From: Simmondsia chinensis
Taxonomy: Eukaryota; Streptophyta; Magnoliopsida; Caryophyllales; Simmondsiaceae
DNA length: 64,000 nucleotides
Reading direction: 5' to 3'
NCBI GenBank assembly: GCA_018398585.1
Contig: JAGTTD010000001.1
Location: forward strand, 2,296,501 to 2,360,500
This document shows, piece by piece, positions 12,872 through 24,302 of the stretch (position 1 is its first letter; each line of letters starts with the position of its first letter). The position numbers and the translations under genes are program-made. The notes beneath the pieces are model-generated. The model saw nothing but the letters and a program-made list of their open reading frames with translations. It had not been told where the DNA came from and ran no database searches.

Positions 12872-15800
12872 TAGAGGTGGCCAACGGGTCGGGCCGGCCC
12901 GGAAACCGCACCAGCCCGGCCCATGTTTGGCCCGGCCCGACCCGGGCCCTGGGCCCAACGGCTCTAAAAAGAGCCGTTGGGCTCGTTTTGAACGGCTCTT
13001 TTATTAAAAAAAAAAAAAATTATATTTTTTTTCTATAAATACTTAAACCTTCCCAACTCATTTTCTCACCAATTCTTCAATCCTCTCTTCTCTCTCTATA
13101 CATTCATCATCTCCCATCTTCTCTAACTTTGCTAATTGCAAAAATTGTGCTCTAAAGTTCGAAGTTCGTAAAGTATTTGGCTGAAGTTCCAATTCATTGT
13201 TCTCTCATTTCGTTAATTTTAGTATCGTAATTTTATTTGATTCGCATTTTTAGTTATTTAATTTGCATTACTACTTGCATTTTATAAATACTAATCACTT
13301 ATACTAATATGGCACACAACTCTTCATCATCCTCTGGAGCCGGTCGTGCTAGTTTTGGCTCTTCTCGGCCACCCAGAATCCCTAAAAGGAGTAGAATTGT
13401 CTTACTTGATACTGAAGAACGAGCTTTTATACAACCAGACCCAACACCCCCATACACTGATGATAGTATAGATTATGACTTTTCACAACAACAAGATTAT
13501 CATGAGTCAGGTGGTGGTGGGGTTGGAGACTCACAAACTGATGAGGAACCCACCCCCACCACCGAAGCCCAGCATGAAACCAGTACCTCTACTAGTAGGC
13601 GTACAACTAGTGGGGTATGGAAGCACTTTACCGTTAATAAGACAACTAATAAAGCAACTTGTAAATTATGTGACCCACCTAAGGATTTTAGCCATCAACC
13701 TGGTAGTGGGACGGGCACATTAAACAGACATATACTTAGGTGCCACCCCGAGCAATTCCCAGAAAAGAGCCAACAACGTCTAGTACAGCAAGTGACCGGT
13801 GCACTTGCTAATTTTAGGTTCTCTCAAGAGAGCAACCGAAAGGGGCTAGCTAAATATATAATTATAAGTGAAAGGCCTTTTAATACCTGTGAAGACCCAA
13901 ATTTCGTCAACTACCTCCAACGAAATGTTAATCCCGCCATTGTGAGGATTCCTCGGAACACCGTAAAGTGGGACACTTTTACGTTGTACCACGGGATGAA
14001 AACTGGGGTCTTCACACATTTTGCGACGAACACGAGCATGTTCTCGTTGACGTTGGACGTATGGACGTCGAAACCCGGCCAACCTTATACGTGCATAACG
14101 GCACACTGGACTGATGAATCCTTCATCATGCAAAAGCGGATAATTCATTTTGGACTTTTAGATTGCCCCCACAATGCCGAGGTAATTACGGGTGTGATTA
14201 TATCGGCAGTTCGCGACTGGGGCATAGAGCGACGTATCTTTAGTATTACGTTCGACAATGCTACCAATAACACTGCAGCCGTTACACATTTAATTAGGCA
14301 AATGAGACCCATGTTAGGTGGAAAGTGTTTTCATATTCGTTGCGTTTATCACATTTTGCATTTAATGGTAACGGATGGTTTAGATCTCATAAAAGCATCC
14401 CTTATTACCTTAAGATCGGTAATAATATCTGTAAAATCATCCAGTACTGGAAAAAGAAAATTTAAAAATTTATATAGGTTGCATAACATATAATATAAAC
14501 AATTCAAATTAGACTCCCAAAATAGGTAGTCGTCTACGATAGAAATATTAGAGCGCCTTTTACCATACAAAGACGTTCTAATGGAATACGCCCAGAAAAA
14601 TCCTGCAGAATGGAGCGATTAAAACCTGGCCGGTATAAATTGGGAGACAATAGATCAAATTTGTAACTTTTTAGCATGTTTAAAAAGGCAACAACATTTT
14701 TTTTCGGGTTGCTACTATCCGACCATGCCTCAAACAATATCAAGATTGCTTGATATTGTCAATTGGATGGTGGGTAATGAATCCAACCCCATTTTATTTG
14801 CATCGATTCAGGCAATGAAAGAAAAGTTTGCCAAATATTATTTTGAACTACCTCTTACATACTGCTTTGCAACTATTTTAGACCCTCGTTGTAAACGCTC
14901 GGATTTCAACTTGTTTTGCCAACATTTTTTCACATATTTGAATCCTTCTCTTAATATCGACACTTTCATTGCCGATGTCGATAACAACTTGCATAGTTTA
15001 TTTTCTTAATATTCCCGTCAATTAGCGTCCAATAATCCTAGTACTGTTGCAGTAGGATCTTCCACATCTAGTGGAAGTAGTTCACACACGTCATATTCGT
15101 GGAAGCTGTTGGAGCAATTTACGCCCACAGCAGCCCCCACATCATGTGACGAGTTAGATTATTATTTGCGGACACCGATGGTCCATATTTTCGGGCCGCC
15201 GGCCAACACGAATTTTGACCTGTTACAATGGTGGAACACAAACCAAACCCAGTATCCCATGCTTTCCACTATGGCACGTGATATACTAAGTTGTCCGGTG
15301 TCTTCAGTAGCATCGGAGTGTGCTTTCAGTCTTGGTGGCAGGTTGCTTGGAACGAAGAGGGCGGAGCTATCGCCGTCAAGCTTAGAGATGCCCGTGTGCT
15401 TGAAGGATTGGCTGCTAGCAGAGGCAAGAGAACAACAGAGAATGAAGCTGAATTCATCGAGCGATGAAGAAGACAACCGTACAACCGATACCTCAAATGA
15501 TGGCCTAGATACCCCCGCGACTGATATCAACACCTTTGTATGTCAATTATTTACTTTTAAATATTGACGTCAAAAGACGACCGCACCCCCCGTATACCTC
15601 AAAAGACGACCGCACCCCCCATATGTCAAACTTTGTATTTGTACTTATATTTGTTACGTTATTTATGTACCATTATTTTTTTTGATAATATATTTACCAT
15701 AACTTATTGTGTATATATTTTATTACATATATTTAATGTATATTTAGCATTATTAGTGCTTAAAAAAATGTATTTGTATTTCATATTATTTATCAATGAA

Positions 15801-15956
15801 TTACAATAATTTTAGTACAAAGCGACTTTGTATTATCAAATTTTTTTTCCCCTTTAAAAAGCCGGGTGGCCCGCCCGCACTGTAGCGGGCCCAGGCCGGG
15901 CCTGCCCCTTGAGGTCCCCGGGCTAGCCGGGCCTCGGCCGGCCCGTTGGCCACCTA
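12872..15956 (+). mobile_element. Complete but decayed hAT DNA transposon
   Basis: The element is 3085 bp, flanked by a perfect 8-bp target duplication, cttctctc (12864-12871 and 15957-15964). The ends are TAGAGGTGGCCAACGGG and, inverted, TAGGTGGCCAACGGG (2-bp indel), followed by GGCCGGCCC-rich subterminal sequence at both ends. It holds one transposase pseudogene. The target duplication fits hAT mechanics. Confidence 0.92.
13309..15567 (+). pseudogene. hAT transposase with BED zinc finger, broken by four in-frame stops
   Basis: One reading frame runs through the region and is interrupted by stops at 14491-14493, 14527-14529, 14620-14622 and 15007-15009, with no frameshift seen. Order: Ser/Thr-rich N terminus; BED-type zinc finger near residues 100-145 (GVWKHFTVNK, CKLC, LNRHILRCH); catalytic RNase-H-like core (TLDVWTSKPGQPYTCITAHW, FDNATNN, CFHIRCVYHILHL); C-terminal hAT dimerisation block at 15200-15420 (LQWWNTNQTQYP, LSTMARDILS, SSVASECAFSLGG). 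The stop at 14527 falls where a conserved RWNST-like Trp is expected. The element cannot make a full transposase, but its ends could still be mobilised in trans. Confidence 0.92.
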
Positions 15957-15964
15957 CTTCTCTC

Positions 15965-17270
15965 TCTCTCTCTCTCTACTTCTAACCCTAATTCTTCCTT
16001 TCTTCTTCTCTTAAACCCTAATTCATCTTCATTCTCTTCGATGTGTCTCTAATTGACGCATCACACCAAGTTTGCGACACTTTCAAATAAGTACCAAAGG
16101 CTGAAAGGCAATTTAGGAAAAATGAGCTATTGGGTTACTTTTAACCGTATTTATAACCTTTGTACACAGCCAACTGCTATACTAATGAAAGTATCGCTAG
16201 GATGGTTAGATACACTTTTACGCGTAACAATAGTTAAAATCTAGTGACAATAGACTTATTTTTTTGTAGTGCCGTTTGTTATCATTTTTGGCCGTGTGAG
16301 TATTAAACTGGATCTATTGATTACTGCATTAATTGCATTTATTAACTCATAATTGTTACAAAGGGCTTATTGAAGCCTATATAATAGGCATTCTTTCTTT
16401 ATTAAAAAACGCACTAAAATTCACCATCTCTCTCCTTCTCTTCATGGTAAAACTGAGAAATATTAAGGCGCATTCTAATCCGTAAACTCTCAAGTACATG
16501 GGTGTTTCGGACATCGTGTTAAGAATCGAGGTCAGAGGGCCATTTAGTCTGTTTGTACTAGAGCGGGGACATAAACAACTTTAGGACAGTGTTAAACTTC
16601 ATGGCATGACGATGATTTTCGTTTTTCAGATAAGTTATAATTACTTTTCTCCTTATTTTTCTAACATTACATTGAGTTTCTGTTTGTTATTGGGATAGTT
16701 TTAGCTTCTAGAGTGTGTTTTATTAGAATAGTTTCCTCTTTTTTTTTCGTCTTCCCATGTTAAATTCGAAGGTACTATAGATTTAATTTCTTTTGAGAAA
16801 ATATTTTGGAAAAAGAAAAATATATTCCACTTTTATGTCAAATGTTGAATCTCATCTCTATTCTACCGAAAGCGGTAGAAATTGGTGTAATAGGTTAGCT
16901 ATCTGTAGCTTTCAAACTAGAAGTTTTAGATCCGAAAGCCATCCTTCTTCGAGACTGTAAGCCTTATCAATTTAATAAGATCTCTATTTTATTAAATAGA
17001 TTCACTTTTATATAATAATGTTATTTTAAAAAAAAAGAAGAAGAAAAAGAATGTGTAATTTATGTCCTTGTACTTTTAAATAATTTGTCACTTTGATTTA
17101 TATACTTTTAATTATTATTAAATTTGCCCCATCTGTGAGGAAAAAAAACTCTTGTAGTTTATATTATAGTAATATAGCTAGAGTTTAAATAATGTTAAGT
17201 TGGTGAGTCAACTTAAACCAAATATTATGCAAACTTTTTAAGAGTTATTAATATATAATATTTAGGATAA
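15965..17270. other. Intergenic region, no gene seen
   Basis: It starts with a CT microsatellite and becomes AT-rich. Short open frames (for example 16053-16244) lack any recognisable domain or coding composition. I see no promoter or RNA gene. Confidence 0.5.
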
Positions 17271-17274
17271 GTTA

Positions 17275-17862
17275 TAAAAATTTCCCCTAATTTTTGCTTC
17301 AATAAAAGAAAATCATCATCACAAATAAAATCACTCGTTAAATCTTCTCACTTTTGAAAATTTATTACGTTGCTTCCAAATATTTTTTTTTGACCATTTT
17401 GCACCTTAAAATAAAATATTTAAGTGTCTGATTTTATTTTTAGGTAGGGTTTTTCAATTTTGAAGAAAAATAAGGATTTTTTATATTTTTAAAAAAGGAA
17501 AGATTTCTGTATTCATAAAAATTATTATTTTAATTAATTATAGTAGTAACATTATAACATCAATAAACAAAATATTGTATTTTATCTCATAATATTTTTA
17601 TAAACATTTTAAAAATATTTTTTATCTTATGAACTTATAATATCATTACTATAATTAATTAAAATAATTATATTTTTATAAATATAGAAAATCTCCTTTT
17701 TTCCTTTGCTAAAAACATAAAATTTCTAATTTTTGCCTAATGATATAAAAACTTCATTCTAAAAATAAAATTAAACATTTAATTTCCTCACTTTTGAGGG
17801 GTAAAATGGTCAAAAATAAGTTGTATAAGGTTAAGTAATAATTTTTTAAAAATAAGGGGTGT
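17275..17862. repeat. Long imperfect fold-back (inverted repeat), arms about 280 bp
   Basis: The left arm (about 17290-17570) and right arm (about 17610-17860) are complementary. Matching words include ttgaccattttgc/aaaatggtcaa, gattttatttttagg/taaaaataaaatt and the central ttaattaattatagta/tactataattaatta. The transcript would form one long hairpin. It may be a fold-back MITE; a 5S-headed SINE abuts its right end. Confidence 0.6.
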
Positions 17863-18022
17863 AACCCTGCCGAGATATTATTTTCGATGACTCCCAACTT
17901 ATAGGGTTGGCAACACAAGGACTTCCTAAGAGGTCACCCATCCTGGTATTACTTTTGCCCAAGCACGCTTAACTTCAAAGTTTTAATGGGATCCGATACA
18001 TTAGTGTCTGGTAAATGAACCC
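17858..18022 (-). mobile_element. 5S rRNA-headed SINE, 3' truncated
   Basis: The minus strand reads GGTTCATTTACCAG, ACACTAATGTATCGGATCCC, AAGTTAAGCGTGCTTGGGC, AGGATGGGTGACCTCTTAGG, GTGTTGCCAACCC and then the first part of the tail (TCATCGAAAATAATATCTC). The 5S A-box, intermediate element and C-box regions are well kept. The TTG end is missing. Confidence 0.85.
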
Positions 18023-18654
18023 TTATAAGTAATTATTACTATCAGGGCAAAAATTACTATTGCTAGAATAACAATTTATAAATAATTCGACCCACAAAAA
18101 TTACCTTAAAAACAATAATTATAGTGTGATAGTAATAATTTTGCTCTCATAATAACATTACATTATTTATAATATTATGTATTAGTTTGGGGACACGTGG
18201 AAATTTAATACAGGGAGGAAGTGCAAGCAAAGGGAGTTGCGTCCTACAGAAGATGACGTAGGAGAATGACATTACTTCTCGGTAATGTCTTTAAAGTTGA
18301 CAACTTTTTCTTTTGCTGTGAATATAAGAATCTTAGGTTAATTTTATTATAAGGAATATAGTTTAATATTATTATTAAAACAAAAATATGAATATTAATA
18401 TAATTTTAAGATAATTTATAATTATTATTTATTGTAAGTTATATTATTGTTTAATATTTTTTTATATGACAATAAAAATACCTATGTATTATTATCAAGA
18501 TAGTTTAGTGAATTTTACAGTAATTAGTTATCCTATTAATAATAATTCCCTTTTTAAAAAAGAATTGTTTTGTTCATTGTTTATTTTTGTTTTTATTAAT
18601 ATAGGGAAAAATGGAAATAAAAAATTAAAGTTAGAAAAAAAATTTGTTTGAGTA

Positions 18655-19110
18655 CAAAGCTAATCATGAACCTTCACCCATCGATTTAAGCTTTTGGCTA
18701 AGTTAGTTCCTTAACATAGTATAAGAGCCTTGTTGACCAAGATGACACGTTTTCAAATCTCAACAACCCTACTAATATCAACATAATTTGAATACAAAGT
18801 ATGAGGTTGACTTTTGCAATATATACTGAGACTCCACATGTGCGCCTAGTAATTAGAATGCCATATAGGAGCTGTGAGGGTGAAGAGATTAATTTATAAG
18901 CTTAATGAGTTACTCCACCCAATGCCAGTTGGTTTTAGATGCAACCCCACTTGGGCTTATATATGGACCTTGATATGCCAACTCAATGGCCTAAAATTTA
19001 ACAATATCTAAAAGGGTACATTTACGTGAGGAGACATATTAGAGTATAAAATCAATCATAAACTTTTACCTATCAGCTTAACATTTTGAAAAAAGTTAGT
19101 TTTTTAAAAA
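18655..19110 (+). repeat. Dispersed repeat with a tRNA-Met-like internal block
   Basis: It carries a block like TTAAGCTTTTGGCTAAGTTAG, a degenerate tRNA-like A box/B box pair (tagtataagagcc, gttttcaaatctc) and the motif GAGACTCCACATGTG..TTATAAGC..GGTTTTAG. Related copies occur at 19675-19965, 36225-36480, 38320-38605, 46740-46920 and 63740-63900. It has no coding capacity; it may be a SINE or LTR derivative. Confidence 0.45.
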
Positions 19111-19150
19111 TCATTTTCAAAACAAAGTTTTAGATTCTAAAACCTAAAAG

Positions 19151-19337
19151 GGTACCAACACGCAAGCACTGGATCCCATTATAATTCCAACGTTAAGCGT
19201 GCTTGGGCGAAAGTAGTACCAAGATGGATGACCTCCTAAGAAGTCCTCGTGTTGCATGCATCCCTCAGGCTGAGGGTTCTCGGAAATAGCCTCTGCGTAT
19301 ATCCACCCCCAAACCCTACTTAGGCGGGAGCCTTTAG
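19151..19337 (+). mobile_element. 5S rRNA-headed SINE, type-2 junction, internally deleted tail
   Basis: The 5S-derived part (ACTGGATCCCATTATAATTCC, CGTTAAGCGTGCTTGGGCG, CAAGATGGATGACCTCC, CCTCGTGTTGCATGCATCCC) runs directly into CTCAGGCTGAGGGTTCTCGG and a shortened tail. The junction keeps the 5S 3' end and the LINE-type CTCAGG start, unlike most copies here. Confidence 0.82.
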
Positions 19338-19674
19338 AACATTAAAAATATTATTTTTTATTCTAAAAATTAAAATTAAAAATATAAAATCATATCAAAC
19401 AGCCTAATAATTAATTAATTAATTAATGAGATAATTTATTAAAAAATTAAAGAAAATAAAAAAATAATTGGTCTTTAATTTGAAACTTGGGTAGCTCTCA
19501 TGATTCCGCGTTTCCTCCTTTGAAAAGGAAGGGTCCGGAGAAATTTGACTTTGTTTCTCATTGTCTCTATTTTATTCATATGGTTCATGCACAATAAAAC
19601 TTAAAAAATTAATTCATATGATTAGTAGTTTGCATAAGATTGTTTTAATATTAGTTTGGTTGAAGGTTTATGTC

Positions 19675-19965
19675 GAGTAATCAACTATTCCAAAAGCTTA
19701 AACTGATGAGTGAAGGTCTATGATTAGTTTAATAATTTAATATGTCCCTTAATGCAGATGTCAATTGGACTTGAAGTATGGATATTACACACGCCTCTTA
19801 TATTATATTAATATTAAAAGTGGGGATTGACAGGATTCGAACTCATGACCTTTGGTCAATAAAGCTCTGATACTATGTCAAGAAACCAACTATCCCAAAA
19901 GTTTAAGCTGATGGGTGAAGGGATAAGATTGGTTTTATACTATAACATATTATAACTATTTTTTT
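19675..19965 (-). repeat. Dispersed tRNA-Met-like repeat, paired blocks
   Basis: Two copies of an approximately 60-bp phrase (caactatcccaaaagtttaagctgatg and its variant at 19680) flank a unit whose minus strand contains tRNA-like boxes (ATAGTATCAGAGC and GAGTTCGAATCC). It is the same family as 38320-38605. Confidence 0.45.
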
Positions 19966-20114
19966 TGTTTTTTTTATCAAGTATTAGTGTATTGTAAATT
20001 CAAAAGTTCTTAATATGTGTATCATTTAGATGTCTCTACTTCCTAGGGTTGGCTTATCCATCAACAGTAATTGATTATCGAGTCAGGTTCCTTTAATGTT
20101 GTGGCTTGGATGGT

Positions 20115-20840
20115 CAATCCTAGCTCATGCCAGTAAAAGAAGTACACAGAATTAACAACACTAGAAAGATAGGCTAGGCCGTTTGGGCTTACTACACAAG
20201 GAGGATCTGTGGTGTGTTCTGTATAGGAACAATGTGGAGGATGTCAATCACCTATTTGCGGATTGTCTTGCTTTGTGGAAAATTTGTTGTAAGTGCTTGG
20301 ATTGGTGGGGTTTTGCCTTCATTATTTGGGCTTCTCTATGTTCTTTAATTGAATAACGGTCAACGCGAGCCGAAATATTTCAGAAAAAATTGTTTGGATC
20401 TCACTATTTCTTATTGTGATATGGGTAATTTGGAATGTCAGAAATGTAGCGGTCTTTAGAAGTGACCCTTGGGCGGAAGAGAGTGTGCGGTGGAGTGTGA
20501 GAATGGTTTAAGCTTCTAGATCAGAGCATGACGCACTGAGATCCCATGTAGTCCTAACGAGATGGCCAGGTGTATTGAGTGTGTTACTACTTGGACATGG
20601 TGAAGCCTGTTCTTTTGCTCCTGGGTGTTTCTTCTGGAAGATGGGCCTCAGGTAGGGATTTTTTAGGCCAGCGTTTAGTTCTTGGTGATCCTTGGCATGT
20701 TTGTCTTTTCGTGGCCTTATGGTTTCTTTTCTGTTGCTTCAGTTGTATGTCTACATGGTTTACGCCACTCTGTTGTCTAATTACCTGTTTATCTGTATTA
20801 GAGTACTTATATTCACTCAATCATAAAAAAAAAAAAAAAA
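20115..20840 (+). pseudogene. L1-type LINE 3' fragment with degenerate zf-RVT domain
   Basis: In one frame from about 20180 the text reads RLGRLGLLHKEDLWCVLY, RNNVEDVNHLFADC and LWKICCKCLDWWGF, matching the C-terminal zinc-binding region (zf-RVT) of plant L1 LINEs. A later block reads VIWVIWNVRNVAVF. Frame breaks and stops show decay. An A-run at 20825-20840 fits an L1 poly(A) end. The 5' portion with reverse transcriptase is absent. Confidence 0.7.
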
Positions 20841-21186
20841 CAGAAAGACAAAAATATACAAAACTAACAATGACCAGCAAAGCCAAACAGACACACATAT
20901 ATTTTCAGTTCAGATCGGATCGGACTCCCACCAACCAACTAAAACTTAAATAGGGAAAAAAAAGGAAGAAAATGGGTTTGAAAAGTTTGGTGTGAATCAT
21001 GTCTAATCTACATAATTTGGCTGATATGTATCACTATCTGATGGTTACCTATCATGCTTGTTTCTTTGTCATTTTTAATGCTTGTTTAAGTTTGGTACGT
21101 ATCTTGCAAAATTACAAGACCACTCACATGAATTCTTACATCCATACACTGTGAGTCCAACAAACTACTGTAAGTATGAAGGACCG

Positions 21187-21345
21187 ACTGTTAGAGTTGG
21201 TGTAGTAGTTAAACTCTCAATCTTTCAAGTTAGAGATCAGAGGTTTAAAGCTCATCCCTTGTTTTTTTAAAGAGTTTGTGTCCCAATTTAGAAGTAAAGT
21301 TGTATCGTTCTAGTGTTGTTGCACTTTTACTTCCACCAAGTAGTG
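21187..21345 (+). mobile_element. Possible tRNA-derived SINE fragment
   Basis: GTTGGTGTAGTAGTTAAACTC followed about 35 bp later by CAGAGGTTTAAAGCTC resembles a degenerate A box/B box pair. The body is not recognised and no target duplication was found. Confidence 0.35.
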
Positions 21346-21717
21346 GCTTTTAGTGTGTGTTTGGTTCATCTGTTTTTATTTCTTATTTTTTTGGCCTTGT
21401 TTGTTTAATAAGTCTTGTTAGCGACTAAAACTTTTTCTTAGTATAAGTCTGAGTATCAAAACAAAAGGTCTCAAATAAGGGGAGGGGACCATAGTTTACA
21501 TGGTGAATTTTTAAAGTGAGCCATGGCCACATGTTATGGATTAACGACGCCTTGGCAAAGCTAACAAATGTTCCAAGTGCAGGCACTTCAAGGAGCATGC
21601 ATTGGGCCGGAAAAAGGAAAGAGTGAGGAATGCGGTTTCTCTCGCTTTTTATATGGTTAGAGGCTCGTTTGGGAGTACGTTTACAAGAATGAAAATTCAA
21701 AAGATCGACAAGGGCTC

Positions 21718-21936
21718 TTACAAGCAGTAGAACGTATGGTTTAATTTATTCTTACCTTCCTCTCCGGCTTGTTGAGTAGCTTGCTCGTCTCCAGTGATGC
21801 CAAGACCCTCTTCTATAATTAGTGAAGGCTCCTTGACGTCCTCTTCGGGCCATTGTGTCGACATGCCATTTTCGTACGTCCTCCTAATGCCTTCCAAACG
21901 AGGAAGAAGGATAGCTAGTTGATACAAACTTTGCAA
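21718..21936 (-). other. Possible isolated coding fragment of unknown origin
   Basis: A 72-codon minus-strand frame reads in a protein-like, acidic manner (RLEGIRRTYENGMSTQWP, GITGDEQATQQAGEEG) and is followed by a good donor (gtaagaat). Composition differs from the AT-rich surroundings. No family is recognised; it could be a gene fragment carried by a transposon or a gag remnant. Confidence 0.2.
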
Positions 21937-22445
21937 GATGAAGATCTTCCCGAGTGTAAATCAAGAAATCCAAATCTCCAACATGAAGGATTAAAATCCT
22001 CATTAATCGATCTCAATTGCAGTCTGTCGCTGATAGTGCTCCTTCATATGATCAAGGCAAAGAACCTTGCCCCACAGTTAAACTGGTGATGTCACGTAAT
22101 AATAATGTTAATTTTATTTAAGTTATTATTATGAAGAGATTATTTCTCTCTCATACTTGAACCGGGATCTCGCGGTTATAATGAAACAAGAATAAAAGCC
22201 GATTAATTATAAAAAAAAGAAGAATAAAAGCCTATTTCAGATAAAAAGTAAAAACAAGAGAAAATATAAGACTCGTGTGAGAGGGTGAGAAATAAAAAGT
22301 GAAAATAAGGTCCCTTAGATCTAAATCAAGCGTCTCTATTTAAAAATTGCTCTAACACATCTCATTAAAGTCAATAATTCAGATTTCTTTAATTTAGATC
22401 TAATAACTCCTATTATCTCCTCTAATCTCTCACCCTCTCACGTGA

Positions 22446-22712
22446 GGGTCGGGATTTAGGAGGTAAGATGTACACAACTTTTACTAACAAGGAACCTGGT
22501 CATCCGGTAAATTCCGGCCTTTGCAACGACCCATACACCGCAGAAGCCAATAAAATCAGGGATTTCTCTAGGAGAGGTTAAAGAGGGGAATCGAACTCCA
22601 GACCTTTTGGCCTAAAGTATCATTCTATTCCATCACTTGCCTCCTACCACTAAGGCAATCTGGTGGGTAGATGTATGTAACTTTACCCCTATAGGATGCT
22701 ATCCTTGACAAA
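22446..22712 (-). mobile_element. TTG-tailed SINE/LINE tail split by a nested tRNA-derived SINE
   Basis: The outer tail is seen at 22446-22485 and resumes at about 22663-22712 (tagatgtatgtaactttacc..ggatgctatcc). The repeated phrase gtaagatgtac..aacttttac / gtagatgtatg..aactttacc at the two edges looks like the target duplication of the nested insertion. Confidence 0.55.
22486..22662 (-). mobile_element. tRNA-derived SINE, family 2, copy A (nested)
   Basis: The minus strand starts CCAGATTGCCTTAGTGGTAGG (A-box-like) and has GGAGTTCGATTCCCC (B box) about 60 bp on, then a body shared with 27478-27675 (GAGAAATCCCTG, CGGTGTATGGGTCG, GGTTCCTTGTTAG). Confidence 0.65.
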
Positions 22713-23351
22713 TGCAGCAAAAAGTTAAAATAAAAAAATATGCATTTGGCAAGTGTAAGGTAATGAAAAGGACTGAATTTTGAATCTTTGTTAGATTATT
22801 GGATTTGTTGACATATTTTGGTGTAATCTTGGGACCCAGAAGGCTACTTTTTTTTTTGATATAAATAGTGGCAAGGTTACGATACAAGACGTAACACTCG
22901 ACCAAAGTGCGGCCTATGACACTCGTAAGGAGATAAAGGCTAAAAAAGGACAAGCACAAACAACAAGCCAAAACAAGAGAACAGAAAAGCACAACGAAAA
23001 TATTATATTTTAAAACTTTTTTATATCCAATGTGAGCCACTATATATTTTAAAATATTATACACTATATATTTTAAAAATATTATACAAAGATACTATTT
23101 ATTTTAAAAATTGAGCAATATTCAATTCTCATATTTCATTTTTATGGTAAAAGGTTAGTTTATTAAATAATTATTTAAGTATTATTTTTTATAAGTTAAT
23201 AATTTTATTATACTCTTATTGTATAATGTATATAAATATTCCAATCGGATTATGTAGTACTTTGTAACGTAAGTTTGAAAAAGACATCAGTTGAATTTTT
23301 GTGTAAGGTGAATGATAATTTTTTAACAATAATAAAAAGGTACAACTTTTA

Positions 23352-23693
23352 GGTCTCGATTAGTTGCCACATGAATTAAATTCCTACGGAAATTTATATT
23401 TATTGGGAATTTAATTCTTTTGTCAATTTTCCAGGAAGTAGGTATGAAGTATGTGGTTGCCGGGTTGAGAAATATAACTTCCTTAGGGAGGTTAGTTAAA
23501 AATAAATGAATTATAACTGATTTAGGAGGTTCGATAAAATACTTACTGCAAATTAAAGGAATTAGAAATTGCTAAGAAATTTCTATTTTTCGTATTCTGT
23601 CAACTTTCTACTAACCATACAAAAGCCCAAATTCCTACTTTTTATAAATTTGTACTTTTTGTATCTACTTCTTGCCAACCAAATAATGCGTAA
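23352..23693. mobile_element. Possible TIR MITE
   Basis: The left end CGATTAGTTGCCACATGAA is roughly complementary to the right end (ttcttgccaaccaaataatgcg). AT-rich and non-coding. The target duplication is unclear. Confidence 0.35.
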
Positions 23694-23948
23694 AAAATAA
23701 AGGACGAGTTTCAAATCTAGTAAATCTAATTTTAATAACTAAATTAAAAAATTATAGCCACACATAGAATACCTGGTGGTTAGGAATCTGTCACTATTGA
23801 AATTGGAATCCAAAGAATACGGGGTGGAGGAATCTTTCTTACTAAAATTTTACTTAACAGTTTAAACTTTTAGATTATTTAATTATGATATATCAGGTGA
23901 ATTTTTAGATTATATATATTTGAAAATTAAACATATTTAAAAATGAAG

Positions 23949-24212
23949 GTTCATTTACCAGGCACTAAAGCACCGGATCCCATTAGAACTCGGAAGCTAA
24001 GCGTGCTTGGGCTAAAGTAGTACCGGGATGGGTGAGCTCCGGGAAAGTCCTCATATTGCCAACCCTATAAGATTAGGGGTCCTCGGAAGCAGCCTCTTTG
24101 CAGAGTTTCATCTTGAAGGGGTAAGGTTGCGTACATCCACCCCTCCTTGACCCCGCTTATGCAGAAGCCCTTGAGGCACTGGGTTTGTTGTTGTTGTTAT
24201 TGTTGTTAAATA
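23949..24212 (+). mobile_element. Full-length 5S rRNA-headed, TTG-tailed SINE
   Basis: This is the best complete copy. The 5S-derived head (about 23949-24062) contains GCACTAAAGCACCGGATCCC, GCTAAGCGTGCTTGGGC and CGGGATGGGTGAGCTCC. The tail follows: GGGGTCCTCGGAAGCAGCC, GGGGTAAGGTTGCGTACATC, GACCCCGCTTATGC, GAGGCACTGGG and TTGTTGTTGTTGTTATTGTTGTT. The flanks tatttaaaaatgaag (23934-23948) and tatttaaaaattgaag (24215-24230) are a target duplication with one indel. Confidence 0.93.
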
Positions 24213-24302
24213 CGTATTTAAAAATTGAAGCCCACTGAGTATTTACGTGAGAGAAATATTAGAGCATAGACTATTTTTGACCTAGCTCGCACCAATTAAT
24301 TA

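Noticed and set aside
19840..19885. A genuine tRNA gene on the minus strand
   Set aside because: A-box and B-box-like words are present, but no cloverleaf or acceptor stem can be formed; it recurs as a dispersed repeat.
23966..24062. A functional 5S rRNA gene
   Set aside because: The 5S similarity is imperfect, lacks a proper terminator and runs straight into a SINE tail with target duplication.
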